Part shown: positions 20,212-30,920 of the stretch, piece by piece | Layout of the letters: each line of letters begins with the position of its first letter | How positions within the stretch are numbered: the first letter of the stretch is position 1 | Source of the DNA: Stenotrophomonas rhizophila | Lineage (GTDB): Bacteria; Pseudomonadota; Gammaproteobacteria; Xanthomonadales; Xanthomonadaceae | Assembly (NCBI RefSeq): GCF_001704155.1 | Contig: NZ_CP016294.1 | Coordinates: 3,407,501 to 3,471,500, forward strand | Length of the DNA stretch: 64,000 bases | Reading direction: 5' to 3' | The notes under the pieces: generated by a model | Databases searched by the model: none | What the model was told of the DNA's origin: nothing | The model's input: the letters and a program-made list of their open reading frames with translations, nothing else | Program-made: the position numbers and the translations under genes

Positions 20212-21537
20212 TCAATCGCGCGGCGCGACAGTCCCGGAAATGTGACTTTCATCACTTTCGCCCTTGGCTACCAGGGTGGTCAGCGCCAGGTCGCCAGTGA
20301 CGTTGAGCGCGGTGCGGCACATGTCCAGGAAGTGGTTCACGCCCAGGATCAGGCCGATGCCCATCGGGTCCACGCCGACCATGGCGCAGATCATGGCCAC
20401 CACGGGCAGCGAGCCGGACGGCACGCCGGCCGTGCCGATGCCGCCCAGGATGCAGACCACCATCACCATCAGCTGCTGGGTGATGCTCAGGTCCACGCCG
20501 AAGAACTGGGCCAGGAAGATCACCGTCACGCCTTCGAACAGCGCGGTGCCGTTCTGGTTGGCGGTAGCGCCCACGGTGAGCACGAAGCGCGATACCTTCT
20601 GCGGCAGCCCCATCTGGTCGGCCACGCGCAGCGCGGTCGGCAGGGTAGCGTTGCTGGAGGCGGTGGAGAACGCCATCACCGTGGCCTCCTGGGTATCGCG
20701 GAAGAACGCCAGCGGCGAACGCCCCGACAGCCACACCGCCGCACCGTAGGTCACCACCATGTGCAGCGCCAGTGCCAGCACCACCACGCCGACGTAGGCG
20801 CCCAGGCGGATCAGCAGGTCGAAGCCGAAGATCGCGGCCAGGTTGAACATGAAGCAGGCCACCGCGTACGGCGCCAGGCGGATGACCAGGTTGATCAGGG
20901 TCATCGAGACTTCAAACACGCCTTCGATGACCTTGCGCAGTGGCGCGGTCTTCTCATCCGGCGACAGCACCATGCCGATGCCGAACATCAGCGCGAAGAA
21001 CATCAGCGACAGGATCGCGCCGTTGCTGGAGGCGGCGGCCAGCACGTTGCTGGGCACGATCGACAGCAGCATGTCCATGCCCTTGGGCTGTTCGCCGATG
21101 TTGGCCACGATCTCGCGGCTGCGCTCGACATTCTCGTGCAGCAGCTGCTGGGCCATGGCCGGGTCCACGCCCACGCCCGGCTTGAGCACGTTCACCAGCA
21201 CCAGGCCCAGGCCAACCGCGATGCCCGACAGCAGCACGGTGTAGGCCAGGGTCTTCCAGCCGATCCGGCCGAGCGAGCGGATGTCGCCCATCTCCGACAC
21301 GCCCATCACCAGCGCCGAGAAGATCAGCGGCACGATCAGCATGAAGATCAGGTTGAGGAACAGGCCCGACAGCGGCGTGGTCAGGTAGGTCATCACCGCG
21401 CGCGCGGCATCGGGCAGCCAGGGAATGCCCGGCCCGACGGCGTGCACGATCAGCCCCAGCAGCAGGCCAAGCCCGAAGCCAATGCCCATTTTCCAATGCA
21501 ATGGCAGCTTCTGCCGGGTCGTTGCGGCCTCAGTCAT
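20212..21537 (-). CDS. Dicarboxylate/amino acid:cation symporter (DAACS family)
   Basis: 441-residue inner-membrane carrier with eight transmembrane helices and two hairpins. Family landmarks are the serine-rich hairpin FSTASSNATLPT near residue 285, the helix-7 signature GATANQNGTALFEG near 317, and GTAGVPSGSLPVV followed by GVNHFLDMCRTALNVTGD in the C-terminal part. The closest known types are DctA and GltP, which import C4-dicarboxylates or glutamate/aspartate with protons or sodium. The exact substrate is not clear from sequence, so no symbol is given. Confidence 0.92.
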   Translation of the reverse strand: MTEAATTRQKLPLHWKMGIGFGLGLLLGLIVHAVGPGIPWLPDAARAVMTYLTTPLSGLFLNLIFMLIVPLIFSALVMGVSEMGDIRSLGRIGWKTLAYTVLLSGIAVGLGLVLVNVLKPGVGVDPAMAQQLLHENVERSREIVANIGEQPKGMDMLLSIVPSNVLAAASSNGAILSLMFFALMFGIGMVLSPDEKTAPLRKVIEGVFEVSMTLINLVIRLAPYAVACFMFNLAAIFGFDLLIRLGAYVGVVVLALALHMVVTYGAAVWLSGRSPLAFFRDTQEATVMAFSTASSNATLPTALRVADQMGLPQKVSRFVLTVGATANQNGTALFEGVTVIFLAQFFGVDLSITQQLMVMVVCILGGIGTAGVPSGSLPVVAMICAMVGVDPMGIGLILGVNHFLDMCRTALNVTGDLALTTLVAKGESDESHISGTVAPRD

Positions 21538-21604
21538 GGAGCGGTGTTCCTTGAAAATTAGAGAAAGAGCTTAGCAAAGCCGGCCAACCCGGCCCGGGGG
21601 CCGC

Positions 21605-23290
21605 TCAGTGTCCCGAAGGATAGAGCGGCGCCAGCCCAGTATTTTCTGCGGCCTGCGGCGGCTGCCAGTGCGGTCCGTCATGGAAGGCGCGGCGCAGCGC
21701 CTGTCGCGCCTGGGTCGCATCGCCCCCGTCGCGGCTCCAGCGCGCGGCCTGCATGTCGCTCAGGGCCTGCCGTTGGGCCGGGTCGGCCAGCCGCGCCAGC
21801 ACGGCATCCAGGCCGTGTACGCCGCCCATCCTGCCCAGCAGCGCGACGATCTCGTCCAGCCCTTCGTGGTCCAGGGCGCGGCGCAGCTCGCCGCGCGAAG
21901 GGGCCTGTGCGGAGGCAGCCGGCCCCACCGCCGCGTGGGATGCGCCGGGCGCTGCCACGCGCCGGCGCCGCCACGCCCACGCCAGGGTCAGCAGCCACAG
22001 CACTGCAAAGCCGGCCGCTGCCGCGATCCAGCCCCAGGGGCGGCTGGCTGCGGCCGCCACGGTGACGGCGTCGGACGGCGTGGCGGTGGTACCGGGCAAG
22101 GCCGAGGTGGTATCCAGCGCGGTCGGCGGCGGCACCGTACCCGGGGCGCCGGCGGCCACGGCCAGGCTGAGGTCGGGCAGCGTGGCGGTGCGCGCCTGGC
22201 GGCCACGCACATCCCACCAGGCCATGCGCGGGCCGGGAATCACCAGGGTGCCGGGCTGGCGTGGCACCACCGAATAGCGGCGGGTCAGGGTCAGGCGCGG
22301 GGTGCTGCCGTTGAAGGTTTCGTCGTACTGCGGCGGCTCGGCGAACACCTGCGCGCCCGGACCGGCATCCAGCGGCGGCAGTTCGGGGAACTGCGCACGC
22401 GTGGCGCCGTCGGCCACCGCCTCCACCACCACCGTGACCGCCTCGCCGGCGCGGGCGCGGGTGGGCGCGGCGGTGTAGCGCAGGCGCAGGTCGTGCAGCG
22501 GCAGCCACGGCTGGGGGGCGGCGTCGGGTTGTGCCTGCACCTGCAGGGTGCGATCGGGCGCGTTGGCGCGCAGCCGACCATCGCCACCGAACAGGTCATC
22601 GAAGAAGCCGCCCGCGCTGCGGCCATTGAAGCGCGCGCCCGGCAGCACCAGCGGCCCGCTGCGTTCGGGAATGAGCAGGTAGCGGCGCTCGACCAGGTTG
22701 TAGCGCCGCCCGTTGATCTCGCGGACCAGGCTGCGATCCTCGCCGACGCGCTGCATCGAGGCGCCTTCGGGCGCATCCACGCCCAGTTCGCCCGACAGCA
22801 GTTGCGAAGCGTAGTACAGGCGCACCACCACGCCCACGCTCTGCTGCACGTAAGGGCTGGCGTCATCGACCTCCATTTCTACGAAGGCAGTGGCGTTGCC
22901 GGGCACGGCGGGGGTGGCAGCGGCACTGGCAGCCACGGCCAACTGCAATGGCGCGGTCCGCGCCGCGCCCACCTGGAGCGCGGGGATGGTCAGCACACCA
23001 CTGCGCCGGGGGCTGAGCGCTACGCCGTACAAGGAGCGCGACTGCATCGCGCCCTGGCTCCACTGCACCTGGCGGCTGCTGGTCTGGCCGCTGAGCTCGA
23101 AATCGGCCTGCAACGGCGCGTAATCCGGTGCGCCGGCATCGGTCTCGATATTGAGCGTGACCGTGTCGGTGTCGCTGATCGCATCGCGATCCAGCCACGC
23201 GCGGGGCTGGGCCTGGGCCAGGCTGCTCACGCCCAGCAGCAGCCAGGCGCAGGCGCGCCACCAACGTTGCGTGGGGGGTGCTGCGCTCAT
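21605..23290 (-). CDS. batD: BatD-like protein of the MoxR/Bat operon
   Basis: 561-residue exported membrane protein. A signal peptide ends LAQAQPRAW, and several Ig-like beta domains follow (about residues 30-390). One membrane helix lies near 430-450 (WGWIAAAAGFAVLWLLTLAWAW), and a short cytosolic helical tail ends the protein. BatD proteins accompany von Willebrand-domain BatA/BatB proteins and a MoxR ATPase in a system linked to envelope stress tolerance. The start overlaps the stop of the BatB/BatC gene by 4 bases. It is the last gene of a six-gene operon. Confidence 0.85.
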   Translation of the reverse strand: MSAAPPTQRWWRACAWLLLGVSSLAQAQPRAWLDRDAISDTDTVTLNIETDAGAPDYAPLQADFELSGQTSSRQVQWSQGAMQSRSLYGVALSPRRSGVLTIPALQVGAARTAPLQLAVAASAAATPAVPGNATAFVEMEVDDASPYVQQSVGVVVRLYYASQLLSGELGVDAPEGASMQRVGEDRSLVREINGRRYNLVERRYLLIPERSGPLVLPGARFNGRSAGGFFDDLFGGDGRLRANAPDRTLQVQAQPDAAPQPWLPLHDLRLRYTAAPTRARAGEAVTVVVEAVADGATRAQFPELPPLDAGPGAQVFAEPPQYDETFNGSTPRLTLTRRYSVVPRQPGTLVIPGPRMAWWDVRGRQARTATLPDLSLAVAAGAPGTVPPPTALDTTSALPGTTATPSDAVTVAAAASRPWGWIAAAAGFAVLWLLTLAWAWRRRRVAAPGASHAAVGPAASAQAPSRGELRRALDHEGLDEIVALLGRMGGVHGLDAVLARLADPAQRQALSDMQAARWSRDGGDATQARQALRRAFHDGPHWQPPQAAENTGLAPLYPSGH

Positions 23291-25008
23291 TGTCCGTCCC
23301 GTTTCCTGCGTTCGCTTTCCAGTTGGAATTTCTGCCGCAGCAGGTTGCCCGGTTCATCGGGCACCCGCCGCATCCACGCTTCGACCGCCTGGCGCTGCTC
23401 GCGCTGCTGCGGTGTCTCGTTCGCCTCGCGGCGCTGCGCCGGCGTCTTGCCGGCGTCGGCCTGTTGTTTCTCCAACGCCTGGCGCATGCGCTCGCGCTGG
23501 GCCGCATCGGCCCGCGCCTGTTCGGCCGGATCCGGCTTGCCCGCCTGCGGATCCTGCGGCGGCGTGCCCTGCCCCGGCTTGGGCTGACCCTGCTCCCCCT
23601 TCTCAGAAGCGTCCTGTTTCTGTTGCTGTTGTTGCTGCTGGGACTGCTGCGACTGATTCTGCTTCTGCTGTTGCTGCTGCGGTTGCTGTCCGCCACCCGG
23701 TGGCGGCTTGCGGTTGCGCGCGGCATCCACGGCGGCACGGTTGGCCACCGCGTCGGGCATGCCCGGGCGCAGGGCCAGCGCCTGGTCGTAGGCGGCAATT
23801 GCGGCGTCGTACTGGCCCTGCCGGGCCAGCGCGTTGCCGAGGTTGTAGCGGGCCTCGGCGTCGTTCACGCCCTCGAACTGCTGTTGTGCTGTCTGGAAAT
23901 CGCCGCGCCGGTAGGCTTCCACCCCCTCGGCCACGCGCTGCTGGTCGCGCTGGTCGGCGCGCTGCCACCAGTTGCGTTCGGCGGCCTGCGCGGGCGCGGG
24001 CATGGCCAGCGGCAGCATCACGCAGACCAGGGCCGCGGCCACCACGCCACGGCGGCGGAACGCCCACAGCGAGAGCAGCATCAGCGGCGGCAGCAGCCAG
24101 AAGCCCTCATCGCGCCAGGCCAGGCCTTCGCCTTCGCGGTGTTGCTGCTCGCCTGCGCTGGCGCGCGGGGTCAGCACGTCCAGTGATTTCAGGTCACCCT
24201 CGTCGTCGGCCACCGGCGCGTAGCGACCCCCGCCGGCATCGGCCACCGCGCGCAGCGTGTCCGGCTCCAGCTGCGCGCGCGCGATCTGGCCATCGCCGCT
24301 GCGGTAGGCCGCACCGGCCGCAGTGCCGAGTCCGAGTACCGAGACGTGGATGTTCTGCGCCTTGGCGGCAGCGGCGGCAGCACGTGCGGGGTCATCGGCA
24401 CGGTCGGTCAGCAGCAGGATATCGCCGCCCTTGGCGCCGGACTGCTGCAGCAACAGCACCGCCGCTTCAATCGCACGGTCGGCGCGTTGGCCGTCGCGTG
24501 GCATCACGTCCGGGGCCAGCGCATCCAGGTACAGCGCCACGTTGGCGGCGTCGCCGGTCAACGGTGCAACGGTGAACGCATCGTCGGCGTAGGCCAGCAA
24601 CGCCACTTCCCCGCCGCTGCGCTCGCGCAGCAGCGTGGCCAGCTTGGCCCGCGCCTGCAGCAGGCGCGACGGCGGCAGGTCGGTGGCGGTGGTGCGCGAG
24701 GAAAGGTCCAGCGCCACCACCAGCGGCGCCGGTGCCTGCCACAGCGGCTGCGGCAGTTGTCGCCAACCCGGTCCGGCCAGGGCCACCACCGCCAGTGTCC
24801 AGCCCAGCAACAGCAGCGCCAGCCCGCTCCAGGCGCGGCGCCCGCCGGCCACCAGCAGGTGCGGCAGCAGGTGCGCATCCACGTTCTGCCGCCAGACGCT
24901 GCTGCGCCGGCGGCGCCAGGTCCAGAGCAGCGCGATCAGCGGCAGTGCGGCCAGCGCCCAGAGCAGTGCCGGGCGCGCCAGATGCACGTGGTTCAAGAGG
25001 GTATTCAT
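23287..25008 (-). CDS. BatB-BatC fusion: VWA domain plus TPR and Gln-rich tail
   Basis: 573 residues. Two N-terminal membrane helices are followed by a periplasmic von Willebrand A domain (about residues 85-285), another helix near 310 and near 330, and TPR units near 360-430 (AEARYNLGNALARQGQYDAAIAAYDQAL is spread over one such unit). A strongly Gln/Lys-rich, presumably disordered tail ends it. BatB and BatC are separate proteins in many bacteria but fused here. The metal-site motif is DLSSR, not the usual DxSxS, so metal binding by this VWA domain may be weakened. The start overlaps batA by 4 bases. Confidence 0.85.
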   Translation of the reverse strand: MNTLLNHVHLARPALLWALAALPLIALLWTWRRRRSSVWRQNVDAHLLPHLLVAGGRRAWSGLALLLLGWTLAVVALAGPGWRQLPQPLWQAPAPLVVALDLSSRTTATDLPPSRLLQARAKLATLLRERSGGEVALLAYADDAFTVAPLTGDAANVALYLDALAPDVMPRDGQRADRAIEAAVLLLQQSGAKGGDILLLTDRADDPARAAAAAAKAQNIHVSVLGLGTAAGAAYRSGDGQIARAQLEPDTLRAVADAGGGRYAPVADDEGDLKSLDVLTPRASAGEQQHREGEGLAWRDEGFWLLPPLMLLSLWAFRRRGVVAAALVCVMLPLAMPAPAQAAERNWWQRADQRDQQRVAEGVEAYRRGDFQTAQQQFEGVNDAEARYNLGNALARQGQYDAAIAAYDQALALRPGMPDAVANRAAVDAARNRKPPPGGGQQPQQQQQKQNQSQQSQQQQQQQKQDASEKGEQGQPKPGQGTPPQDPQAGKPDPAEQARADAAQRERMRQALEKQQADAGKTPAQRREANETPQQREQRQAVEAWMRRVPDEPGNLLRQKFQLESERRKRDGQ

Positions 25009-26009
25009 GCCCAGCGCCTCGGCAGCAGCCAGCCCAGCCCACCCAGCAGCATGGCCAGCGCCAGCGGCCACGCATAGCGCTCGATATAGGGGCGCACCGC
25101 CGCGCCTGCGGCGGTGATCGGCTCCAGCCGGTCCAGCTCGGCATAGATGCCGGCCAGTTCGTCGGTGTTGCGCGCGCGGAACGCACGGCCGCCGGTGAGT
25201 TCGGCGATGCGGCGCAGCGTGGCCTCGTCCACCGGGTCGTCGCCGGCGGCGATCTGCACGCCGAACAGGCTCATGCCACCGTCGCCGCCGAAGGCCACCG
25301 GATACACGCGCACGCCTTCGGCCTTGGCTAGTTCGGCCGCGCGCAGCGGCTGCAGCACGCCGGCGTTGCTGACGCCGTCGGTCAGCAGGATCAGCACGCG
25401 TTGGCCCTCGGGCTGTTCGCGCAGGCGCTTGACCGCCAGTGCGATGGCATCGCCGATGGCAGTGTCGCGGCCGGCCAGGCCGACTTCGCTGTCCGTGAGC
25501 TGGTTGCGCACGGTGGTGAGGTCGGCGGTGATCGGGGTCAAGGTGTAGGCACGTTCGCCGAAGATGAGCAGCCCTACCCGGTCGCCGGCACGGCGGTCGA
25601 GGAAATCGGCCAGCACTGCTTTGGCCGCGGACAATCGCTGCACGACCTGGTTGCCCAGCATCATGTCCGGTTCGCTCATGCTGCCTGACACGTCCACGGC
25701 GAGCATCATCTGCCGGCCCTGCTGCGGCGGGGTGACCGGTTCGCCGAGTTGCTGCGGCCGGGCCATGGCCACGCACAGGCAGGCCCAGGCCAGCCACAGC
25801 AGCAGGCGCCCGATCCGCCAACCGGCCACGCCACCGGCCTGGCCGAGTTCGGCCAGCGCACCGGCGGCATACGGCACGCGCAGCGCGGGCGCCGCTGCGT
25901 TGCGGCGCGGCCACCAGCGCATCAGCCACGGCAGCGGCAATGCCAACAATGCCCACGGCCAGGCCAGGGCACCCAGCCACGGCAGCACGGAAGACAGGCC
26001 CGGGATCAT
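25005..26009 (-). CDS. batA: BatA-like VWA-domain membrane protein
   Basis: 334-residue inner-membrane protein. The N-terminal helices (residues 8-30 and 65-85) precede a VWA domain with an intact MIDAS motif DVSGSMS near residue 104, threonine in the GLAGRDTAIGD loop, and aspartate in LLTDGVSNAG. A C-terminal helix lies near 308-328. It likely forms a complex with the BatB-BatC product, which carries the degenerate partner site. The start overlaps the DUF4381 gene by 4 bases and its stop overlaps the next gene by 4 bases. Confidence 0.9.
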   Translation of the reverse strand: MIPGLSSVLPWLGALAWPWALLALPLPWLMRWWPRRNAAAPALRVPYAAGALAELGQAGGVAGWRIGRLLLWLAWACLCVAMARPQQLGEPVTPPQQGRQMMLAVDVSGSMSEPDMMLGNQVVQRLSAAKAVLADFLDRRAGDRVGLLIFGERAYTLTPITADLTTVRNQLTDSEVGLAGRDTAIGDAIALAVKRLREQPEGQRVLILLTDGVSNAGVLQPLRAAELAKAEGVRVYPVAFGGDGGMSLFGVQIAAGDDPVDEATLRRIAELTGGRAFRARNTDELAGIYAELDRLEPITAAGAAVRPYIERYAWPLALAMLLGGLGWLLPRRWA

Positions 26010-26467
26010 CGGCCGCGCCTGCTGATCAGCTCAAGGAAGCGTGCGCGCGCGAGGTCGCGCACGCGCTGCACGTCGGCAGCGTCGAGGCTGCGACGGTAGC
26101 CCCCGTCCAGCAGCAGGCGTCCATCGCCGTCGGAGAAGGCGCGGCTGCCGGGGGCATCCAGGAATTCCAGCCAGGCCTGGCCCTGCAGCAGTTCCGCGCC
26201 CGGTTGGCGGCGGCGCGCGGCGCGGCGCAGCAGTTCAGCCATTGCGGCTACCTGGGCAGTGCCATGCTGCGCCGCATCGACCGTCGTGTCGAAGAGCCGC
26301 AGCCAGCGCCGCTGCTGGCGCCGTCGATGCGCGCGCCACGCCCAGGCCAACAGCATGACCAGCGCCAGCGCCGCCAGCACCAGCCACCAGCCCAACGGCA
26401 GCGGCCACCAGGACGGGATGGGCGGCAGGTGCACATCGCGCAGCGGCAGCGAAGTGGCCGCGCTCAT
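26006..26467 (-). CDS. DUF4381 family membrane protein
   Basis: 153 residues. The start MSAATSLPLRDVHLPPIPSW is typical of DUF4381, followed by one membrane helix (about residues 27-46) and a basic cytosolic helical domain. These proteins are regular members of MoxR/DUF58/BatA operons; their molecular role is unknown. Four-base overlaps on both sides couple it to the DUF58 and batA genes. Confidence 0.85.
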   Translation of the reverse strand: MSAATSLPLRDVHLPPIPSWWPLPLGWWLVLAALALVMLLAWAWRAHRRRQQRRWLRLFDTTVDAAQHGTAQVAAMAELLRRAARRRQPGAELLQGQAWLEFLDAPGSRAFSDGDGRLLLDGGYRRSLDAADVQRVRDLARARFLELISRRGR

Positions 26468-27390
26468 GCAACCACCGCCGACGGCAGCGGGCCCAACCAG
26501 CAGTCGCTGGCATCGTCGGTACTGACCACGTGCACCTGGATGCGGCGGGCGCCGAGGCTGCGCTGCAGCGCTTCCAGCGGTTCGACGAAGCGGGCGTGCC
26601 AGTGTTCGCGCACGGCGCGATCGTGCAGGTCCAGCACCACCTGCCGGCCCTGCGACAGGAACGGCAGCACGCCATCCGGCGGCGCCAGCTCCAGCGGATC
26701 GGCCAGCAGCATCAGCTGCACTTCATGGTGCATGGCCAGCGCGGTCCAGCGTGGAACGTCGATGGCGGCCGCGCGGGCCGGATCGGCCAGCACCACCACG
26801 CGCGCGCCGGGGCGCAGCACGCGCGCGGCCTGCTGCAGTGCGTGGTCGAGGCCGGCGTCGTCGGGCAGGGGCGCGGCGTACCAGCGGGTCAGTGCATCGA
26901 GTACGCGGAGCACGCCCCGCGTACCGCCGGCCGGTGGGATCGGTGCTTCGCTGCGGCTGCCGCGCAGTGCGGACAGGCGGTCGCCCTGGCGTTGTGCCAG
27001 CCACGCCGCCACGGCACCTACCCGCGCGGCCTGTACCGACTTGAAGCGCACCCGGGTGCCGAAGTACAGCACCGGGTCGGTATCGGCCACCAGCAATGTC
27101 TGGCGTTCGCGTTCAGCCTGGAACAGCTTGGTATGCGCACGCCCGGTGCGGGCCGTCACCCGCCAGTCGATGTGCCGCGCGTCATCGCCGGCGACGTACT
27201 CGCGCGATTCCGCGTACTCCATGCCGCGCCCGCGCATCGGCGAGGGCGCCTGCCCCGCATGCGCCAGCCGCCCGCGTCGCGCCGGTTCCAGCCGGTGCGC
27301 GCTGCGCCGCAAGGCAACCAGTTCGGCCAGGGTCGGCTGCACGCCGTTGCCCGCCAGCGCATCGGCAGCAGTGTCATCCGGGGCAGTCAT
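26464..27390 (-). CDS. DUF58 domain protein of the MoxR/Bat operon
   Basis: 308-residue soluble protein. The DUF58 signature is present as SPMRGRGMEYAESREYVAGD followed by DARHIDWRVTARTG near residues 52-85. The C-terminal half resembles a VWA fold. DUF58 proteins are partners of MoxR AAA+ ATPases, and the neighbouring moxR gene ends 7 bases before this start. The ATG at 27390 gives a normal N-terminus; the frame is open further upstream but has no family similarity there. Confidence 0.88.
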   Translation of the reverse strand: MTAPDDTAADALAGNGVQPTLAELVALRRSAHRLEPARRGRLAHAGQAPSPMRGRGMEYAESREYVAGDDARHIDWRVTARTGRAHTKLFQAERERQTLLVADTDPVLYFGTRVRFKSVQAARVGAVAAWLAQRQGDRLSALRGSRSEAPIPPAGGTRGVLRVLDALTRWYAAPLPDDAGLDHALQQAARVLRPGARVVVLADPARAAAIDVPRWTALAMHHEVQLMLLADPLELAPPDGVLPFLSQGRQVVLDLHDRAVREHWHARFVEPLEALQRSLGARRIQVHVVSTDDASDCWLGPLPSAVVA

Positions 27391-27397
27391 GCGGATC

Positions 27398-28429
<1,032 letters not shown>

Positions 28430-28521
28430 GGCGTCCATCTGACCCACGCAACACGCGTAAGGTTCCGCGCACATGATGGCAGGGCTGGCCACGCAGCGGG
28501 ATCAAGATTGCCTGAACGCGG

Positions 28522-28791
28522 CTACGCCCGTCCTGCACCGTCGAAGATGGCGCTGCAATAGGGGCCGGCCATTTCAAAGCGCCTGCAGACCATGGGCCGT
28601 TCGGCATAGATGCCGCAGGACATGGATTCCCGGTCAAGCGCCACGCACCAGCCGTCCGCGCTTTTGGCCATGGCCAGCACGCCATCGGCAATCTCGGTGG
28701 TCAGGTTCGAGGGGACGCACTCCGACGGCGCCAGCACGGCAGTAAGCCGGCAGCATTGCGCGGTGCAACCGGAGCAGTGTGCCTGGGCCAT
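28522..28791 (-). CDS. YkgJ-type cysteine cluster protein
   Basis: 89-residue protein rich in cysteine: CSGCTAQCC at residues 7-15, then WCVAL, SCGIYAERPMVCRRFE and YCS. This is the short YkgJ/CxxCxxCC type, thought to bind a zinc or iron-sulfur centre. It lies between the moxR promoter region and the pilQ terminator, on the minus strand. No partner is evident. Confidence 0.82.
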   Translation of the reverse strand: MAQAHCSGCTAQCCRLTAVLAPSECVPSNLTTEIADGVLAMAKSADGWCVALDRESMSCGIYAERPMVCRRFEMAGPYCSAIFDGAGRA

Positions 28792-28850
28792 GGGGCAGGA
28801 TAGCGCGGCGCCCTTGCCCTGCCCTGAACCGCTCCCGGGGAACGAACACC

Positions 28851-28885
28851 AAAAAAAAAATCCGGCGCCCTTGCGGGCACCGGAT
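28851..28885 (-). terminator. Intrinsic terminator of the pil operon
   Basis: 11-base arms with one mismatch (28860-28870 and 28875-28885) and a TTGC loop are followed on the minus strand by a run of ten T (28851-28860 as A). It lies 33 bases after the pilQ stop. Confidence 0.9.
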
Positions 28886-28917
28886 CCTTGCTTACCACCG
28901 TGTGCTGGATCAGCGGC

Positions 28918-30900
28918 TCAGTTGGTCTTGGCCACGCGCAGCACCTTCGGGGTGACGAAGACCAGCAGTTCGGCCTTGTCCTTGTTGCGGCTGCGCTTCT
29001 TGAACAGGTTGCCCAGGAAGGGCACGTCGCCCAGGAACGGCACCTTGTTGACGCTGTTGCGGTCGGTGAACTCGTACACGCCACCGATCACCACGGTCTG
29101 GCCATCATCCACCAGCACGGCGGTGTTGACTTCGCGGCGGTTGATCGAGGGAACCTGGCCGTAGCCTTCCAGCACGATGTAGCTTTCGACTTCATCCTTC
29201 TTGACCGCCATGTTCAGGAACACGCGGTTGTCGTTGGTGATGGTCGGGGTGACCTTCAGCTCGAGCAGCACTTCCTTGAACTGCACGTTGGGCGTGGCCG
29301 CCTGGCCGGCAGTGCCGCCGGTGATGGTGACGTAGCCGATTTCCTTACCCTGCTTGATCACCGCTTCGCGCTGGTTGGTGGTGACCACGCGCGGGTTGGA
29401 GATCACTTCACCACGCGATTCCTGCTGCATCGCCGACAGCTCCACGTCCAGCAGGTAGCCGGCGTTGAGGATCGACAGTGCCAGCGAACCCGGGTTGCTG
29501 GCCGCGGCCACCGGCAGGTTCCAGTTCAGGCCACCGGTGTTGATGGTACGGGGCGGACGCACCGGGATCGGACCGGTACCGCCACCGGCAGCCCACTCGT
29601 TGAGCGCTTCCTGGTACTCGGTCGCGTTCTCGCCGTCGCTGGTGACGTTTTCGTGGTTGGTGCTGGTGTTGCCACTGAAGTACACGTTGTCGCGGCTGCC
29701 GGTGATGCCGAACTTGGCACCCAGTTCACGCGCGAAGGTATCGGTGGCGATCACGATGCGGCTTTCGATCAGCACCTGGTCAACCGGGCGGTCGATCACG
29801 TTGATCAGCTCGCGCATGCGCGCGACCTTCTTCGGGATGTCGCTGATCATCAGCGTGTTGGTGCGCTCGTCGGCCACCAGACGGCCACGCGAGGACAGGA
29901 AGCCGCTGTCTTCCTGCGAGCTGCCGCCGGAACCGCCACCGCTGCCACCGCCACCACCGCTGCCGCCGATACCCTTGGCTTCGGTCAGCGCTTTGAAGAT
30001 CTGCGCGGCGTTGTGGTAGTTGATCTGGACGTAATCGGTGATCAGGTCCTGGCGGTTCTCGATCGCGATGCGTGCGTCTTCCTTCTCCTGCTCGAACTTG
30101 GCCAGCTCCGGCTGCGGGGCCACCCACACCACGCCACCGTCACGACGCTTGTCCAGGCCCTTGGCCCGCAGCACGATGTCCAGTGCCTGGTCCCACGGCA
30201 CGTTGACCAGGCGCAGGGTGACGTTGCCTTCGACGGTGTCGGAAGCAACGATGTTCAGGTTGGACTCCTCGGCGATCAACTGCAGCACGGTGCGCACCGG
30301 CACGTCCTGGAAGTTGAAGGTCACCGGCTTGCCGCTGTAGCCACGCTGCGCGACCGCGGTGGCCGCCTGGGTCACCGTGGTGGCGTTGATCGCACCGGTG
30401 GCCGGGGCGCTCTTGCGGGCGCTGATCTCGACCACGTACTCGTTGCCGGTCTGGTAGGCCAGCGACTCGAAGGCCGTGTTGGTGTCCAGCACCAGCTGGG
30501 TGCCACCGCCATACGGCTTGGGATCGATGCGCTGCACCGGCGTGGCGAAGTCGACCACGTTGATCGACTTCTGCAGGTTCGCCGGCAGGGTCGCGTTGCC
30601 CACGTCGATCACGACGCTGTTGCCCTGGCTGCGCAGGTCCGGGTTGGCGCCCTTTCCATCGAACTGCAGGATCAGCCGGCCGCTGCCGTCTTCACCGCGC
30701 TTGAAATCGATCTTGGACACCGCCAGCGAGGCCGGTGCGGCGGCCGGCGCGGGGCCGACCCCCTGGGTCGTGGCTGCAGCGGCCGGCGTGGCCGCCATCA
30801 GGGTGCCATTGGCCACCATGAGCGCGACTCCCAGCGCGCACAGGTGGATCAGCTTCGGGCGCCGGTCGGGACGCTGCAGCATGGCGTTGGAAAAGGTCAT
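28918..30900 (-). CDS. pilQ: Type IV pilus secretin PilQ
   Basis: 660-residue outer-membrane secretin through which the type IV pilus leaves the cell. A signal peptide is followed by an AMIN domain (about residues 55-150), N0 and N1 domains (from GKPVTFNFQDVPVRTVLQ), and the secretin barrel with the signature VPFLGDVPFLGNLFK near the C-terminus. A Gly/Ser-rich linker separates N1 from the barrel. Two starts are possible: 30900, preceded by GGGGAT, or 30924, which would give a 4-base overlap with pilP. The first was chosen. It is the last gene of pilMNOPQ. Confidence 0.95.
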   Translation of the reverse strand: MTFSNAMLQRPDRRPKLIHLCALGVALMVANGTLMAATPAAAATTQGVGPAPAAAPASLAVSKIDFKRGEDGSGRLILQFDGKGANPDLRSQGNSVVIDVGNATLPANLQKSINVVDFATPVQRIDPKPYGGGTQLVLDTNTAFESLAYQTGNEYVVEISARKSAPATGAINATTVTQAATAVAQRGYSGKPVTFNFQDVPVRTVLQLIAEESNLNIVASDTVEGNVTLRLVNVPWDQALDIVLRAKGLDKRRDGGVVWVAPQPELAKFEQEKEDARIAIENRQDLITDYVQINYHNAAQIFKALTEAKGIGGSGGGGGSGGGSGGSSQEDSGFLSSRGRLVADERTNTLMISDIPKKVARMRELINVIDRPVDQVLIESRIVIATDTFARELGAKFGITGSRDNVYFSGNTSTNHENVTSDGENATEYQEALNEWAAGGGTGPIPVRPPRTINTGGLNWNLPVAAASNPGSLALSILNAGYLLDVELSAMQQESRGEVISNPRVVTTNQREAVIKQGKEIGYVTITGGTAGQAATPNVQFKEVLLELKVTPTITNDNRVFLNMAVKKDEVESYIVLEGYGQVPSINRREVNTAVLVDDGQTVVIGGVYEFTDRNSVNKVPFLGDVPFLGNLFKKRSRNKDKAELLVFVTPKVLRVAKTN

Positions 30901-30920
30901 CGTGCTATCCCCATAATCAT

